64,000 bases of DNA, taken from assembly GCF_964266745.1 (NCBI RefSeq), contig NZ_CAXWGX010000026.1:62001-126000 (forward strand), given 5' to 3'. Positions 50,709 through 57,761 of the stretch are shown here, one piece after another. The notes below the pieces were generated by a model. It saw only the letters and a list, made by a program, of their open reading frames with translations. It searched no databases and was not told the origin of the DNA. A program made the position numbers and the translations under genes. Positions within the stretch are counted from its first letter, which is position 1. Every line of letters begins with the position of its first letter. The DNA is from Propionicimonas sp020161015 (lineage in GTDB: Bacteria > Actinomycetota > Actinomycetes > Propionibacteriales > Propionibacteriaceae).

Positions 50709-51565
50709 GCCGCCCTCCGGAGGATCCGCTGCCGCGGGCGCGGAAGCGTGAGCCGGCGCAGGAGGAGCAGGGAGCCGAGGTAGGCGGCGACAAGGGCGGC
50801 CAGGAGCGCCTGCCCGAGCCCGGTCGCGTACGGAGCGAAGAACGACCCGCCGAAGGCCAGAGCGAGGCCGAGCACGACGACGGTGATGACCGTCACCTGC
50901 CGTACGACGATCCTCGGCTTGGCACGCTCGGTCTCGATCTCGCGCAGGGCGTGGAGGCGGTCCTGGATGTTGTCGGCGAGCGCGGTGAGGGTGGCACTCG
51001 CCCCGGTCCCGCCACGGCGGGCGGCCAGCGCCAGGGCGGCGAGCACCGCGTCCGCGTCCGCGCTGTCGAGCTCGTCGGCCAGCGCGAACAGCGCCTGCTC
51101 GATCGTCCACCGGTCGTCGAGGCGGACGCTCAGCACGCGCAGGTGGGGCGCGAGCAGCGCGGGCGCCTGCCGCGCGGAGACCCGGATGGCGTCGGTGATC
51201 GAGCGGCCGGTGGGCAGCAGCGAGCCCAGCGTGCGCACCCACCGGTCGAGTGCCTCCAGCAGGGCGAGGTCGCGATTCGGCGGCGCGGACAGGACGACCG
51301 GGATCCCGAAGGCGACCACCGGAACCAGCACGACCAGCAGCGGCCACCCTGTGACGGCTCCCGCCACCAGCCCGGCGAGGACGGCGGCGAGCACCTGCCA
51401 CCACCGGCGGCGGACCGCCCGTCCGCCCCTTCCGTCCACAAGACTTTTCCACACCCTTGTGGACGAAGGCGGGGCACCTGTGGGCGGGCTGTGGACACCG
51501 GCGACCAGCAGGACCATTCCTCCGCTCACGAGCATCCCGCACACCGTGGCGAGCAGGGCGGTCAT
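50705..51565 (-). CDS. TadB-like platform protein (locus 2)
   Basis: 286 residues; ATG 51565 overlaps the TadA2 stop. Two or three N-terminal helices, then a T2SS-F domain (LLEALDRWVRTLGSLLPTGRSITDAIRVSARQAPALLAPHL) and two terminal helices. Codons about 25-50 are unusually AT-rich and rare for this genome (ACA, AGG, AAA, AGT, CTT, GGA) and contain a cluster of DnaA-box-like 9-mers, listed separately. Confidence 0.84.
   Translation of the reverse strand: MTALLATVCGMLVSGGMVLLVAGVHSPPTGAPPSSTRVWKSLVDGRGGRAVRRRWWQVLAAVLAGLVAGAVTGWPLLVVLVPVVAFGIPVVLSAPPNRDLALLEALDRWVRTLGSLLPTGRSITDAIRVSARQAPALLAPHLRVLSVRLDDRWTIEQALFALADELDSADADAVLAALALAARRGGTGASATLTALADNIQDRLHALREIETERAKPRIVVRQVTVITVVVLGLALAFGGSFFAPYATGLGQALLAALVAAYLGSLLLLRRLTLPRPRQRILRRAA
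51432..51498. promoter_or_regulatory. Cluster of four DnaA-box-like 9-mers inside tadB2
   Basis: CCGTCCACA (51432-51440, +), TTTTCCACA (51445-51453, +), TCGTCCACA (51466-51458, -) and GTGTCCACA (51498-51490, -), each with one or two differences from TTGTCCACA/TTATCCACA. The central pair forms a 9-bp inverted repeat GTCCACAAG/CTTGTGGAC. Rare codons at this point suggest selection on DNA rather than protein. Confidence 0.5.
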
Positions 51566-52953
51566 GCGGCATCCCAGGCGTGGGCGAAAGGCGCGAGTTC
51601 GGCGAGCAGCGCCGGGTCGGGGCTGAACCAGTCCTCCGCCTCGCCGCTCCGGTAGGCGAGGTGGGTCACGGGGCGTCCGTTCTCGATGCCGCCGGTGAGC
51701 TGCCGGATCTCGGCGACGGCCCGCGTACGCAGGCCGCCGCGCCAGGTGTCGTCCACCAGGCGTACATGGATCAGCAGGTCGATGTGGTGGGCGATCTGCC
51801 GGTAGGCCTCCTCGATGCCGAGCACACCGCCCTGCGCCACCCGCGAGGCGAGCCGGTCGATCGTCGACCCCGCGGAGTGGGAGTGCGTCGTGCTCAGCGT
51901 GCCGGCCCCCGCAGTCATCGCCTCGAACATCGCTCCGGCCTCACTGCCGCGCACCTCGCCCACCACCAGCCGGGAGAGGTTCTGCCGCAGCGCCTCGGGG
52001 ATGAGGTCCGCGACGGTGAACTCGCCCACGCGCCGCCCGTCCTGCACCTCGCCCATGCCCACCCGCGACTGGAGCGCGAGCATGTTCCTGCGGTTCGGCT
52101 GCAGGTGGGTGAGCAGCTCATAATCGGTCTCGAGGGTGCCGAACCGCTCGTTCTGCGGGATCGCGGCGATGAGGGCGCGAAGAAGGGTCGTCTTCCCTGC
52201 CCCTTGATCGCCGGAGATCACCATCGACTTGCGCGCCAGCACGGCCGCGTGCAGGAACCGCGCGACCGCCTCGGGCATCATGCCGCCCGCGGCGAGACGA
52301 CGCAGGTCGATGTCGGTGAGCGTGTGCTGCCGGATGGTGATGCTGGGCCGGTAGCTCAGCCCGAACCCGATGGCATGCAGGCGGAACCGGTCGCCGAGGG
52401 CGAGGGTGAGCATCGGGTGCGCGTCGTCGAAGGGACGTGCGGGGGTGACCGTCTCGCCGAGGAAGCGGATGGCCTCCACGAGCTCCGCGTCGCTGTCGGC
52501 CACGGGCGGACGGGTCTCGCGGCGCCCGTCCCCGAACTGCACGACGACCGAGTCGCAGCCGTGGATTTCGATGTTCTCCGCCTCGGGGATCTCGAAGAGC
52601 GGCTGGAGCCGGCCGAAGCCGAAGATCGCGTTCTCCACCGCGAGCGCGTACGCCTGCTCGACGGTGATCGGCCACAGCGCCTCGCCGTTGGTGCTGAGGG
52701 TGTCGGCGTGGTCGCGGACGACCGTCCGGACGATCGATCTCCCCAGCAGCCGTCGGTCCACCTCGGCGAGCGGGCGGCCGTGCTCGGCGATCGCCGCCGT
52801 GATCCGCTCGGAGGCGCGGCGCCGGAGCGCGACCACGAGCTGCCAGTCGACCGCCGGTTCGTCCGGACGGGCCTCGATCAGCCGTTCGCGCGTGAAACCG
52901 GTCTCGAAGCGGGTGTCAGCCGCCAGCAGGTCGATGTCGGCGAGGCGCTTCAC
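51562..52953 (-). CDS. TadA/CpaF-like secretion ATPase (locus 2)
   Basis: 463 residues from GTG 52953, which overlaps the stop of a 28-codon leader frame (GTGA). Motifs: IEIHGCDSVVVQF in the N-domain, Walker A SGDQGAGKTTLLR, Asp box ETDYELLTHLQP, Walker B LSRLVVGEVRGSEAGAMFEAM, His box STTHSHSAGSTIDRLA. All catalytic positions appear intact, so it should be active although its TadZ partner looks inactive. No good ribosome site precedes the GTG, so translation probably depends on the leader frame. Confidence 0.9.
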   Translation of the reverse strand: MKRLADIDLLAADTRFETGFTRERLIEARPDEPAVDWQLVVALRRRASERITAAIAEHGRPLAEVDRRLLGRSIVRTVVRDHADTLSTNGEALWPITVEQAYALAVENAIFGFGRLQPLFEIPEAENIEIHGCDSVVVQFGDGRRETRPPVADSDAELVEAIRFLGETVTPARPFDDAHPMLTLALGDRFRLHAIGFGLSYRPSITIRQHTLTDIDLRRLAAGGMMPEAVARFLHAAVLARKSMVISGDQGAGKTTLLRALIAAIPQNERFGTLETDYELLTHLQPNRRNMLALQSRVGMGEVQDGRRVGEFTVADLIPEALRQNLSRLVVGEVRGSEAGAMFEAMTAGAGTLSTTHSHSAGSTIDRLASRVAQGGVLGIEEAYRQIAHHIDLLIHVRLVDDTWRGGLRTRAVAEIRQLTGGIENGRPVTHLAYRSGEAEDWFSPDPALLAELAPFAHAWDAA

Positions 52954-53036
52954 GACGCCACCCGCGCACGCCCGTCCCCACCGCCCGGACGCCGGCACCC
53001 GACGACTCGCCCCGAACCCGCCTGCACCTCGGCCAT
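52950..53036 (-). CDS. 28-codon leader frame coupled to tadA2
   Basis: ATG 53036 follows GAGGGGGTCGGCTG; 28 codons starting MAEVQAGSGRVVG and ending RARVAS, then TGA overlapping the GTG of tadA2. The first codons ATGGCCGAG match the start of the SAF gene (ATG 55487), whose upstream 120 bp are duplicated here. It may be a decayed copy of that gene's start kept for translational coupling rather than a functional peptide. Confidence 0.55.
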   Translation of the reverse strand: MAEVQAGSGRVVGCRRPGGGDGRARVAS

Positions 53037-53040
53037 CAGC

Positions 53041-53161
53041 CGACCCCCTCACGCCGCGGCCGCTGGACCGGGGGTGGTGACCAGGAGCCTGCCGGCGATT
53101 CCCGGGATCGTAGGCGAACCCCCCGCCGCGTTCCCAGAGTCTCGTCGCGATCTGTGGATAA
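53041..53161 (-). promoter_or_regulatory. Duplicated promoter/leader, copy 1 (upstream of tadA2)
   Basis: Homologous along its length to 55491-55610. Shared parts, read on the minus strand: TGTGGATAA complement (a perfect DnaA box TTATCCACA, 53161-53153), -10 TACGAT (53112-53107), AATCGCCGG, CACCCCCGGTCCAGC, and GAGGGGGTCGG as ribosome site. Start near 53100. The gap up to the mutY stop is 48 bp and holds no gene. Confidence 0.7.
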
Positions 53162-53209
53162 CTCCCGCAGGTTCGTACAGCTACCCACAGGGGCGGCTCC
53201 CGGCCTCCG

Positions 53210-54076
53210 TCACGCCGGCAGCTGCAACCCGTCCCCGGCGCGTTCGGCGAGCCCGTCGGCGACCAGGGACGCGATCGCCCGCTCCCGCTGGGCCGCGTCC
53301 GGCCAGTCGGCCAGCAGCCCGGCCACAGCCACCGCCTGCCCGGGAGCCTCGCGCAGCAGCTTCAGCACCGCGCCGCGCGCCTGCCGGTCACTTCCCTCGT
53401 AGCGCGCCTGCCGGCGGCGCCCGTCCCCGGTGTCGGGATGGCCGGCGAGGCGCCAGGCGCACAGCCCGGCCACCGGGCACCCGCCGCACCGAGGTGCCCG
53501 CGCGGTGCACACCACCGCGCCGAGCTCCATCGTCGCCGCGTTCATCACCGCGGCGGCCGCGGCGTCCTCGGGGAGGACCGCAGCCATCACCGCCAGGTCG
53601 CCGCGAGCGGGAGGTCCGGGCTGAGCGCGTCCCCCGATCGCGCGGGCGAGGACGCGGCGCGTGTTGGTGTCGACCACCGGGTGCCGCTCCCCGTACGCGA
53701 ACACCGCGACCGCCCGGGCGGTGTAGTCACCGACCCCGGACAGGGCAAGGAGCGCGTCGACCTCCCGCGGCACCGCGCCGCCGTGCCGGTCGCACAGCTC
53801 GACCGCGGCCCGGTGGAGCCACAGCGCCCGGCGCGGGTAGCCGAGGTTCGCCCACTGGCGGACGGCCTCCGACGGCGGCTCCGCGGCCAGGTCCGACGGG
53901 GACGGCCAGCGGCGCAGCCAGGCCTCCAGGTGCGGGACGACCCGGTTCACCGGCGTCTGCTGCAGCATGAACTCGCTCACCAGGACGCCCCACGCGCCGA
54001 AGCCGGGGCGCCGCCACGGCAGGTCCCGGGCGTGCCCGGCGTACCAGGCGATCAGCGGTGGGGCGAGGTCCGGCAC
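53210..54076 (-). CDS. mutY: A/G-specific adenine glycosylase
   Basis: 288 residues from GTG 54076; TAGGCT (54089-54084) ends eight bases before it, so the mRNA is probably leaderless. PWRRPGFGAWGVLVSEFMLQQTPV holds the catalytic Glu region, LLALSGVGDYTARAVAVFAYG is the helix-hairpin-helix, VVDTNTRRVL has the catalytic Asp, and CTARAPRCGGCPVAGLC the [4Fe-4S] ligands (C-X6-C-X2-C-X5-C type). It removes adenine mispaired with 8-oxoG. It is inserted inside the tad-like cluster between tadZ2 and tadA2, and its C-terminal NUDIX-like domain is short or missing. Confidence 0.92.
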   Translation of the reverse strand: MPDLAPPLIAWYAGHARDLPWRRPGFGAWGVLVSEFMLQQTPVNRVVPHLEAWLRRWPSPSDLAAEPPSEAVRQWANLGYPRRALWLHRAAVELCDRHGGAVPREVDALLALSGVGDYTARAVAVFAYGERHPVVDTNTRRVLARAIGGRAQPGPPARGDLAVMAAVLPEDAAAAAVMNAATMELGAVVCTARAPRCGGCPVAGLCAWRLAGHPDTGDGRRRQARYEGSDRQARGAVLKLLREAPGQAVAVAGLLADWPDAAQRERAIASLVADGLAERAGDGLQLPA

Positions 54077-54081
54077 GCCGC

Positions 54082-54882
54082 TCAGCCTAGGCGCGTCCCC
54101 GCGGCCCCGGCCGACCGGCGGGGCTCCCCCGGCGTCCCGATCAGACCCTGCCGGCCGGACGCCCGCTCGGCCAGCACCTCCCCGAGGCGCCGGACGTCCT
54201 CCACGTACGCGGACGACATCAGCCGTCGCGGCGCGGGCTCCCCCGCGGCGAACACCTCGGCCTCCACCGGCTGCCAGGCGAGCTTCCCCCACACAGGGAC
54301 GCCGAACCGGTGCCCGATCTCACCCGACCCGTACGGCCGGCCGGGCCCGACCACCGCAAGCCCCACCCGCTCCTCGCCGGCCGCCGCCACCACCTGCGGC
54401 AGCGACAGGCGCAGCGCGGCGAGGTCGACCAGCCGGCTGCCGGTCACCACCAGCACGCCGCTGCACACCGCCACCAGTCCGGCCGGCAGCCCGTCGGGGC
54501 CGACGCGGCCGGCGTCCACGAGGACCGTCCGTCCGGCGGCCTCCAGCGCCTGCCCGAACTCGGGCCACACGGGCGCGAACAGGTCGACCATCCCGGGGTG
54601 GGAGAAGCCGGGGAGGAAGTCTCGGCCGCCCTCGGCCAGCGGCACCGTGAGCGCGTCCAGGCCATCCACGAGCGGGCGCCGCTCCCGGTGCGCCTGGAGG
54701 AGACCGCCGAGTCCCCGTCCGGCCGGGTCGGTGCCCTGGAGGTACCCGGCCAGCACCGACTGGTCGGGCATCCGGTTGGCGTCGACGAGCAGGACGGGCT
54801 CCGGCCAGGTGAGCGCCAGGGCGACCCCCAGCGCGGTCACCCCCGGCGCGTGGCCCGCCCCGGCGAGCAGCAGGACGCTCAC
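54082..54882 (-). CDS. TadZ-like P-loop protein without the Walker A lysine
   Basis: 266 residues; GTG 54882 overlaps the SAF gene stop. The fold is MinD/ParA-like: VLLLAGAGHAPGVTALGVALAL occupies the Walker A place but lacks GKT/GKS, then VLLVDANRMPDQSVLAGYL, TVLVDAGRVGPDGLP, GVLVVTGSRLVDLAALRLSLP and VGLAVVGPG. Without the lysine, ATP hydrolysis is unlikely. By order (SAF, TadZ, TadA) it is the locus 2 TadZ, perhaps a positioning scaffold. Confidence 0.72.
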   Translation of the reverse strand: MSVLLLAGAGHAPGVTALGVALALTWPEPVLLVDANRMPDQSVLAGYLQGTDPAGRGLGGLLQAHRERRPLVDGLDALTVPLAEGGRDFLPGFSHPGMVDLFAPVWPEFGQALEAAGRTVLVDAGRVGPDGLPAGLVAVCSGVLVVTGSRLVDLAALRLSLPQVVAAAGEERVGLAVVGPGRPYGSGEIGHRFGVPVWGKLAWQPVEAEVFAAGEPAPRRLMSSAYVEDVRRLGEVLAERASGRQGLIGTPGEPRRSAGAAGTRLG

Positions 54883-55487
54883 GGCCGGCCCGCCCGCCGC
54901 ACCAGGACGAGCTGGTCGTTGGCCGCCAGGCGGGCCACCCGCTCGGCCTCGGAGGCCGCGACGCTGACGTCGACGATGGATGCGCCGTCAGGCAGCACGC
55001 CGGCCGGCGTGGCGATGCGGGCCACCACGCTGGCGCCGGGCGGCGGCTCTCCACCGTCGCGTCCGACGGGAACCAGCAACACCTCCGTACCGGGCGGCAT
55101 CGGCGCGGACGGCAACCGGCCGGCGGCCAGCCGAAGGCCGAGCCGGACGCTGCCCGCTTCGACCGCAGGTTCGCCGTAGCCACGCGGGGTGAGCAGGCTC
55201 CCCTCGGCCAGGTCGAGCAGCGCGGTGCGTCCGACGACCTCGTCGATGCGGTCGGCGGGCACCGCGTCCACCCCGGCCGCCGGGACGACGGACGTCACCC
55301 CGAGGTCGGCGGCCGTGATCACCTGGTCGCGGTAGACGGTGCGCGTGACGGTGATCACCGACTGCGCGTTGCTCAAGTTGGTGTAGAGCAGCGCCGCGCC
55401 GAGACCGCCGAGGCAGACGGCCAGCAGCCCGACGGCCATCCAGCGCAGGTTCCGGCGAGCCCGCAGCGGGCTGTTCCCCTCGGCCAT
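54879..55487 (-). CDS. CpaB-like SAF-domain protein (locus 2)
   Basis: 202 residues from ATG 55487 behind GAGGGGGTCGG. A basic N-terminus (PLRARRNLRW), one TM helix (MAVGLLAVCLGGLGAALLYT), then an external SAF domain: VITVTRTVYRDQVITAADLGV, LLDLAEGSLLTPRGYGEP, VRLGLRLAAGRLPSAPMPPGTEVLLVPV. Shorter than the locus 1 CpaB. First gene of the locus 2 operon. Confidence 0.8.
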   Translation of the reverse strand: MAEGNSPLRARRNLRWMAVGLLAVCLGGLGAALLYTNLSNAQSVITVTRTVYRDQVITAADLGVTSVVPAAGVDAVPADRIDEVVGRTALLDLAEGSLLTPRGYGEPAVEAGSVRLGLRLAAGRLPSAPMPPGTEVLLVPVGRDGGEPPPGASVVARIATPAGVLPDGASIVDVSVAASEAERVARLAANDQLVLVRRAGRP

Positions 55488-55490
55488 GGC

Positions 55491-55610
55491 CGACCCCCTC
55501 GCGCCGGTGCGGCTGGACCGGGGGTGGTGGGCAGGCGCGGACCGGCGATTGGGCGATCGTAGGGGACGCACCTCGCCGCAGTCAGCGGTCGGGCGAGGAT
55601 CTGTGGACAA
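55491..55610 (-). promoter_or_regulatory. Duplicated promoter/leader, copy 2 (upstream of the SAF gene)
   Basis: Parent-like copy of 53041-53161: DnaA box TTGTCCACA (55610-55602 minus), -10 TACGAT (55561-55556), the same CACCCCCGGTCCAGC leader and GAGGGGGTCGG ribosome site. Start near 55549. The divergent sigma-like gene begins at 55675. Confidence 0.7.
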
Positions 55611-55674
55611 CAGCGGGCGTTCGGCCGCCCTCCCGGAGTGGGGACGGGGGCCGCGGCGGGGATAAGTTGTCCCT

Positions 55675-56214
55675 GTGAACGTGGAAGCCCTGGCAGCCCG
55701 CTACCGCACCCTGGTGGTGACGGCCTGCGAGTGGCGTGCGATGGGCCTGGCCGAGCCGGACGCGATGGCCGATGAGGTCTTCGCACGCCTCGACCCGCGC
55801 AAGGACCACACCCTGAAGGACCTGTACAAGGCCATCGAGGCGGTCGTGTTCGCCAGCTACCAGCGCTTCTCCGACGGCATGAGCGTGCTCGACCGGCTGC
55901 GCGTCGGCGCCACGATGTCGCGACCACGCCGCAACCCCGCGGACGACTTCCTGGTGGCGCTGAGCAACCTGCGCCAGCGCGATCGCGAGCTCATCCAGCT
56001 GCGGTTCTGGGACGACCTGGACGACGACGAGGCCGCCGAGGTCGTCGGGAGCACCCGCGAGGCGGTCCGCGAGCGGCTCGCCCACGCGGGCACCCGCTAC
56101 CTTTCCAAGCTGTCCCGCACGCACCCCGACCTCGCCATCAGCGACATCGAGGACACGATCCGCAGCATCAAGCCCGGCGTCCACCGCCGGTTCGAGGGCG
56201 GTTCCGCCCGGTAG
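55675..56214 (+). CDS. Small sigma-70-like protein (ECF-type region 4)
   Basis: 179 residues from GTG 55675; TAAGTT (55663-55668) ends seven bases before, so leaderless initiation is likely. The C-terminal half matches sigma region 4: LSNLRQRDRELIQLRFWDDLDDDEAAEVVGSTREAVRERLAHAGTRYL, a helix-turn-helix. The N-terminal half (LVVTACEWRAMGLAEPDAMADEVFARLD) is a weak region 2. No anti-sigma gene is beside it. Divergence from the locus 2 operon makes it a candidate regulator of that cluster; this is inference. Confidence 0.75.
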   Translation: MNVEALAARYRTLVVTACEWRAMGLAEPDAMADEVFARLDPRKDHTLKDLYKAIEAVVFASYQRFSDGMSVLDRLRVGATMSRPRRNPADDFLVALSNLRQRDRELIQLRFWDDLDDDEAAEVVGSTREAVRERLAHAGTRYLSKLSRTHPDLAISDIEDTIRSIKPGVHRRFEGGSAR

Positions 56215-56310
56215 CCAGGACGGGCCGTCCGTCGTCCGGCGTCCATGTCGCGCTCCGACGTCCCCCCGGCCGTAACCGCGCCACGGGGCCCCGGCCCCCG
56301 CACGCTCCGC

Positions 56311-56422
56311 CGAGGACCAGCCTTGTCGCCGAGGGCCAGCCCCTGTGTCGTGGCCCTCGGCCAGAAGGCTGGCGCTCGCGCGGGAAGGCTGGCCCTCGCG
56401 CGGGAAGGCTGGCCCTCAGTCG
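56311..56422. repeat. 20-bp tandem repeats with inverted partners in a gene-free gap
   Basis: Three direct units: AGAAGGCTGGCGCTCGCGCG (56363-56382), GGAAGGCTGGCCCTCGCGCG (56383-56402) and GGAAGGCTGGCCCTCAGTCG (56403-56422). Two partial units in reverse orientation precede them (56311-56349; GAGGGCCAGCC at 56331-56341). That 11-mer can pair with GGCTGGCCCTC in unit 2 or unit 3, giving alternative stems. The whole gap 56215-56469 (255 bp) holds no supported gene. Confidence 0.7.
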
Positions 56423-56469
56423 AGAAGGGACGTTGGTGAAGGGCGGCCGCCAAGGTGCTGGCGAGGTGA

Positions 56470-57078
56470 TCAGTCGAAGATCGGGCCGACGGTCCTCGTG
56501 CGCTTGAGCTCGAAGAAGCCGGGGTAGGCCAGGACGTTGACGAAGCCGTCCCACAGGCGGCCGGCCTCCTCGCCGTTGGGGGCCGGCGAGATCACCGGTC
56601 CGAACAGGCTCATGCCGTCCACCCGGATCACCGGGGTGCCGACCTCGTCGCCGACGGCTGAGGTCACCTCCGCCTGCGCCGCGCGCAGCGCGTCGTCGTT
56701 GTCCCCGGACGCGCCCGCGTCCGCGAGCTGCACCGGTAACCCCACCTCGGCCAGGGCCGCCGCGTGCGTCGCGTGGACGTTGGGCTCGCCGCGCAGGTGG
56801 ATGCGGGTCCCCAGCGCGGTGTAGAAGCTCCCGAGCTGGGCGGGGTACTGCTGCTGTACGGCCAGCGCCACCCTCGCCCCCGCCCACGACCGGTCCATCA
56901 ACGCCCGGTAGCCGGGGGAGAGATCGCGGCCATCGTTCAGCACGGAGAGGCTCATCACGTGGAACACGACGTCCACCTCACGCACCCGCGAGACCTCCAG
57001 CGCCCAGCGCGAGGTCATCCAGGCCCAGGGGCACAGCGGGTCGAACCAGAGGTCCATGGTCTTGCGTGCGGCGTCCAT
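56470..57078 (-). CDS. DsbA-family protein, Rv2466c-like, with a CPWA active site
   Basis: 202 residues from ATG 57078; TACACT (57090-57085 minus) ends seven bases before it, so leaderless. MDLWFDPLCPWAWMTSRWALEV is the active-site helix, VDVVFHVMSLSVLNDGRDLSP and DEVGTPVIRVDG carry the cis-Pro, and GRLWDGFVNVLAYPGFFELKRTRT the C-terminus. The order matches mycothiol-dependent reductase Rv2466c, but as I recall that enzyme has CPWC; here the second Cys is Ala, so a monothiol mechanism with mycothiol is implied. Cytosolic. Confidence 0.85.
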   Translation of the reverse strand: MDAARKTMDLWFDPLCPWAWMTSRWALEVSRVREVDVVFHVMSLSVLNDGRDLSPGYRALMDRSWAGARVALAVQQQYPAQLGSFYTALGTRIHLRGEPNVHATHAAALAEVGLPVQLADAGASGDNDDALRAAQAEVTSAVGDEVGTPVIRVDGMSLFGPVISPAPNGEEAGRLWDGFVNVLAYPGFFELKRTRTVGPIFD

Positions 57079-57143
57079 CGGGCGAGTGTAGGTGGGTTCT
57101 GGGACCACCCGACCGCCCCCGCGGGGCGGGCTACCCTCGAACG

Positions 57144-57761
57144 ATGATCCGCTTCGTGGTCTTCGACCTGGGCCAGGTGCTGTCGTCGCCCCCCGACCTG
57201 TACCGGACGCCGGCCGGACTCCTGGGGGTGGAGCCGGACGCCTACCAGGCGCTCTACTGGCAGCGACGCAGGGCTTACGACTCGGGCGGCTCCCGCGTGG
57301 AGTACTGGCAGCCGATCCTCGAGAGCCTGGGTGTCGCACCCAGCGGGGACCTGATCACCCGGCTCGCCCGCATGGACGCCGACCTGTGGCTGGAGCCACG
57401 CCCGGCCGCCCTCGACCTGGTCAACGGCATCTTCGGCTGGGGCGTGCGGACGGCGCTGCTGAGCAACGCGCCGCTGATCATGGGCAAGCTGATCCGCCAC
57501 ACCGACTGGGTGAACCTGTTCGACAAGGTGTACATCTCGGCGGAGCTGGGCTTCGTGAAGCCCGACCCCCGGGTGTTCGCCCTCGTCACCGCGGACCTGG
57601 GCGTGCAACCGTCCGAGATCGCCTTCATCGACGACCGCGAGCCGAACGTGCTCGCCGCACGGGCCCTGGGCTGGGACGCGCACCTGTGGGTCGACGACGA
57701 CGACTCGCGCCGCTGGCTCGGTGACGTCTGCGGCGGCGCGCTGCCGGGGGACCCGGCCTAG
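57144..57761 (+). CDS. HAD-superfamily hydrolase (YihX-like)
   Basis: 205 residues from ATG 57144; TACCCT (57132-57137) ends seven bases before, so leaderless. The HAD motifs are VVFDLGQVL (nucleophile Asp, with Gly in place of the second Asp), TALLSNAP (motif II), KPDPRVF (motif III Lys) and IAFIDDREPNVLAARALGW (motif IV). This DxG form is typical of the YihX/epoxide-hydrolase N-domain branch. A small cap is present. Phosphatase activity on a sugar phosphate is possible. It is divergent from the DsbA-like gene and abuts the convergent kelch gene. Confidence 0.85.
   Translation: MIRFVVFDLGQVLSSPPDLYRTPAGLLGVEPDAYQALYWQRRRAYDSGGSRVEYWQPILESLGVAPSGDLITRLARMDADLWLEPRPAALDLVNGIFGWGVRTALLSNAPLIMGKLIRHTDWVNLFDKVYISAELGFVKPDPRVFALVTADLGVQPSEIAFIDDREPNVLAARALGWDAHLWVDDDDSRRWLGDVCGGALPGDPA

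Noticed and set aside
51432..55610. A chromosomal replication origin
   Set aside because: DnaA boxes are present but there is no dnaA, dnaN, recF or gyrase gene and no AT-rich unwinding region nearby.
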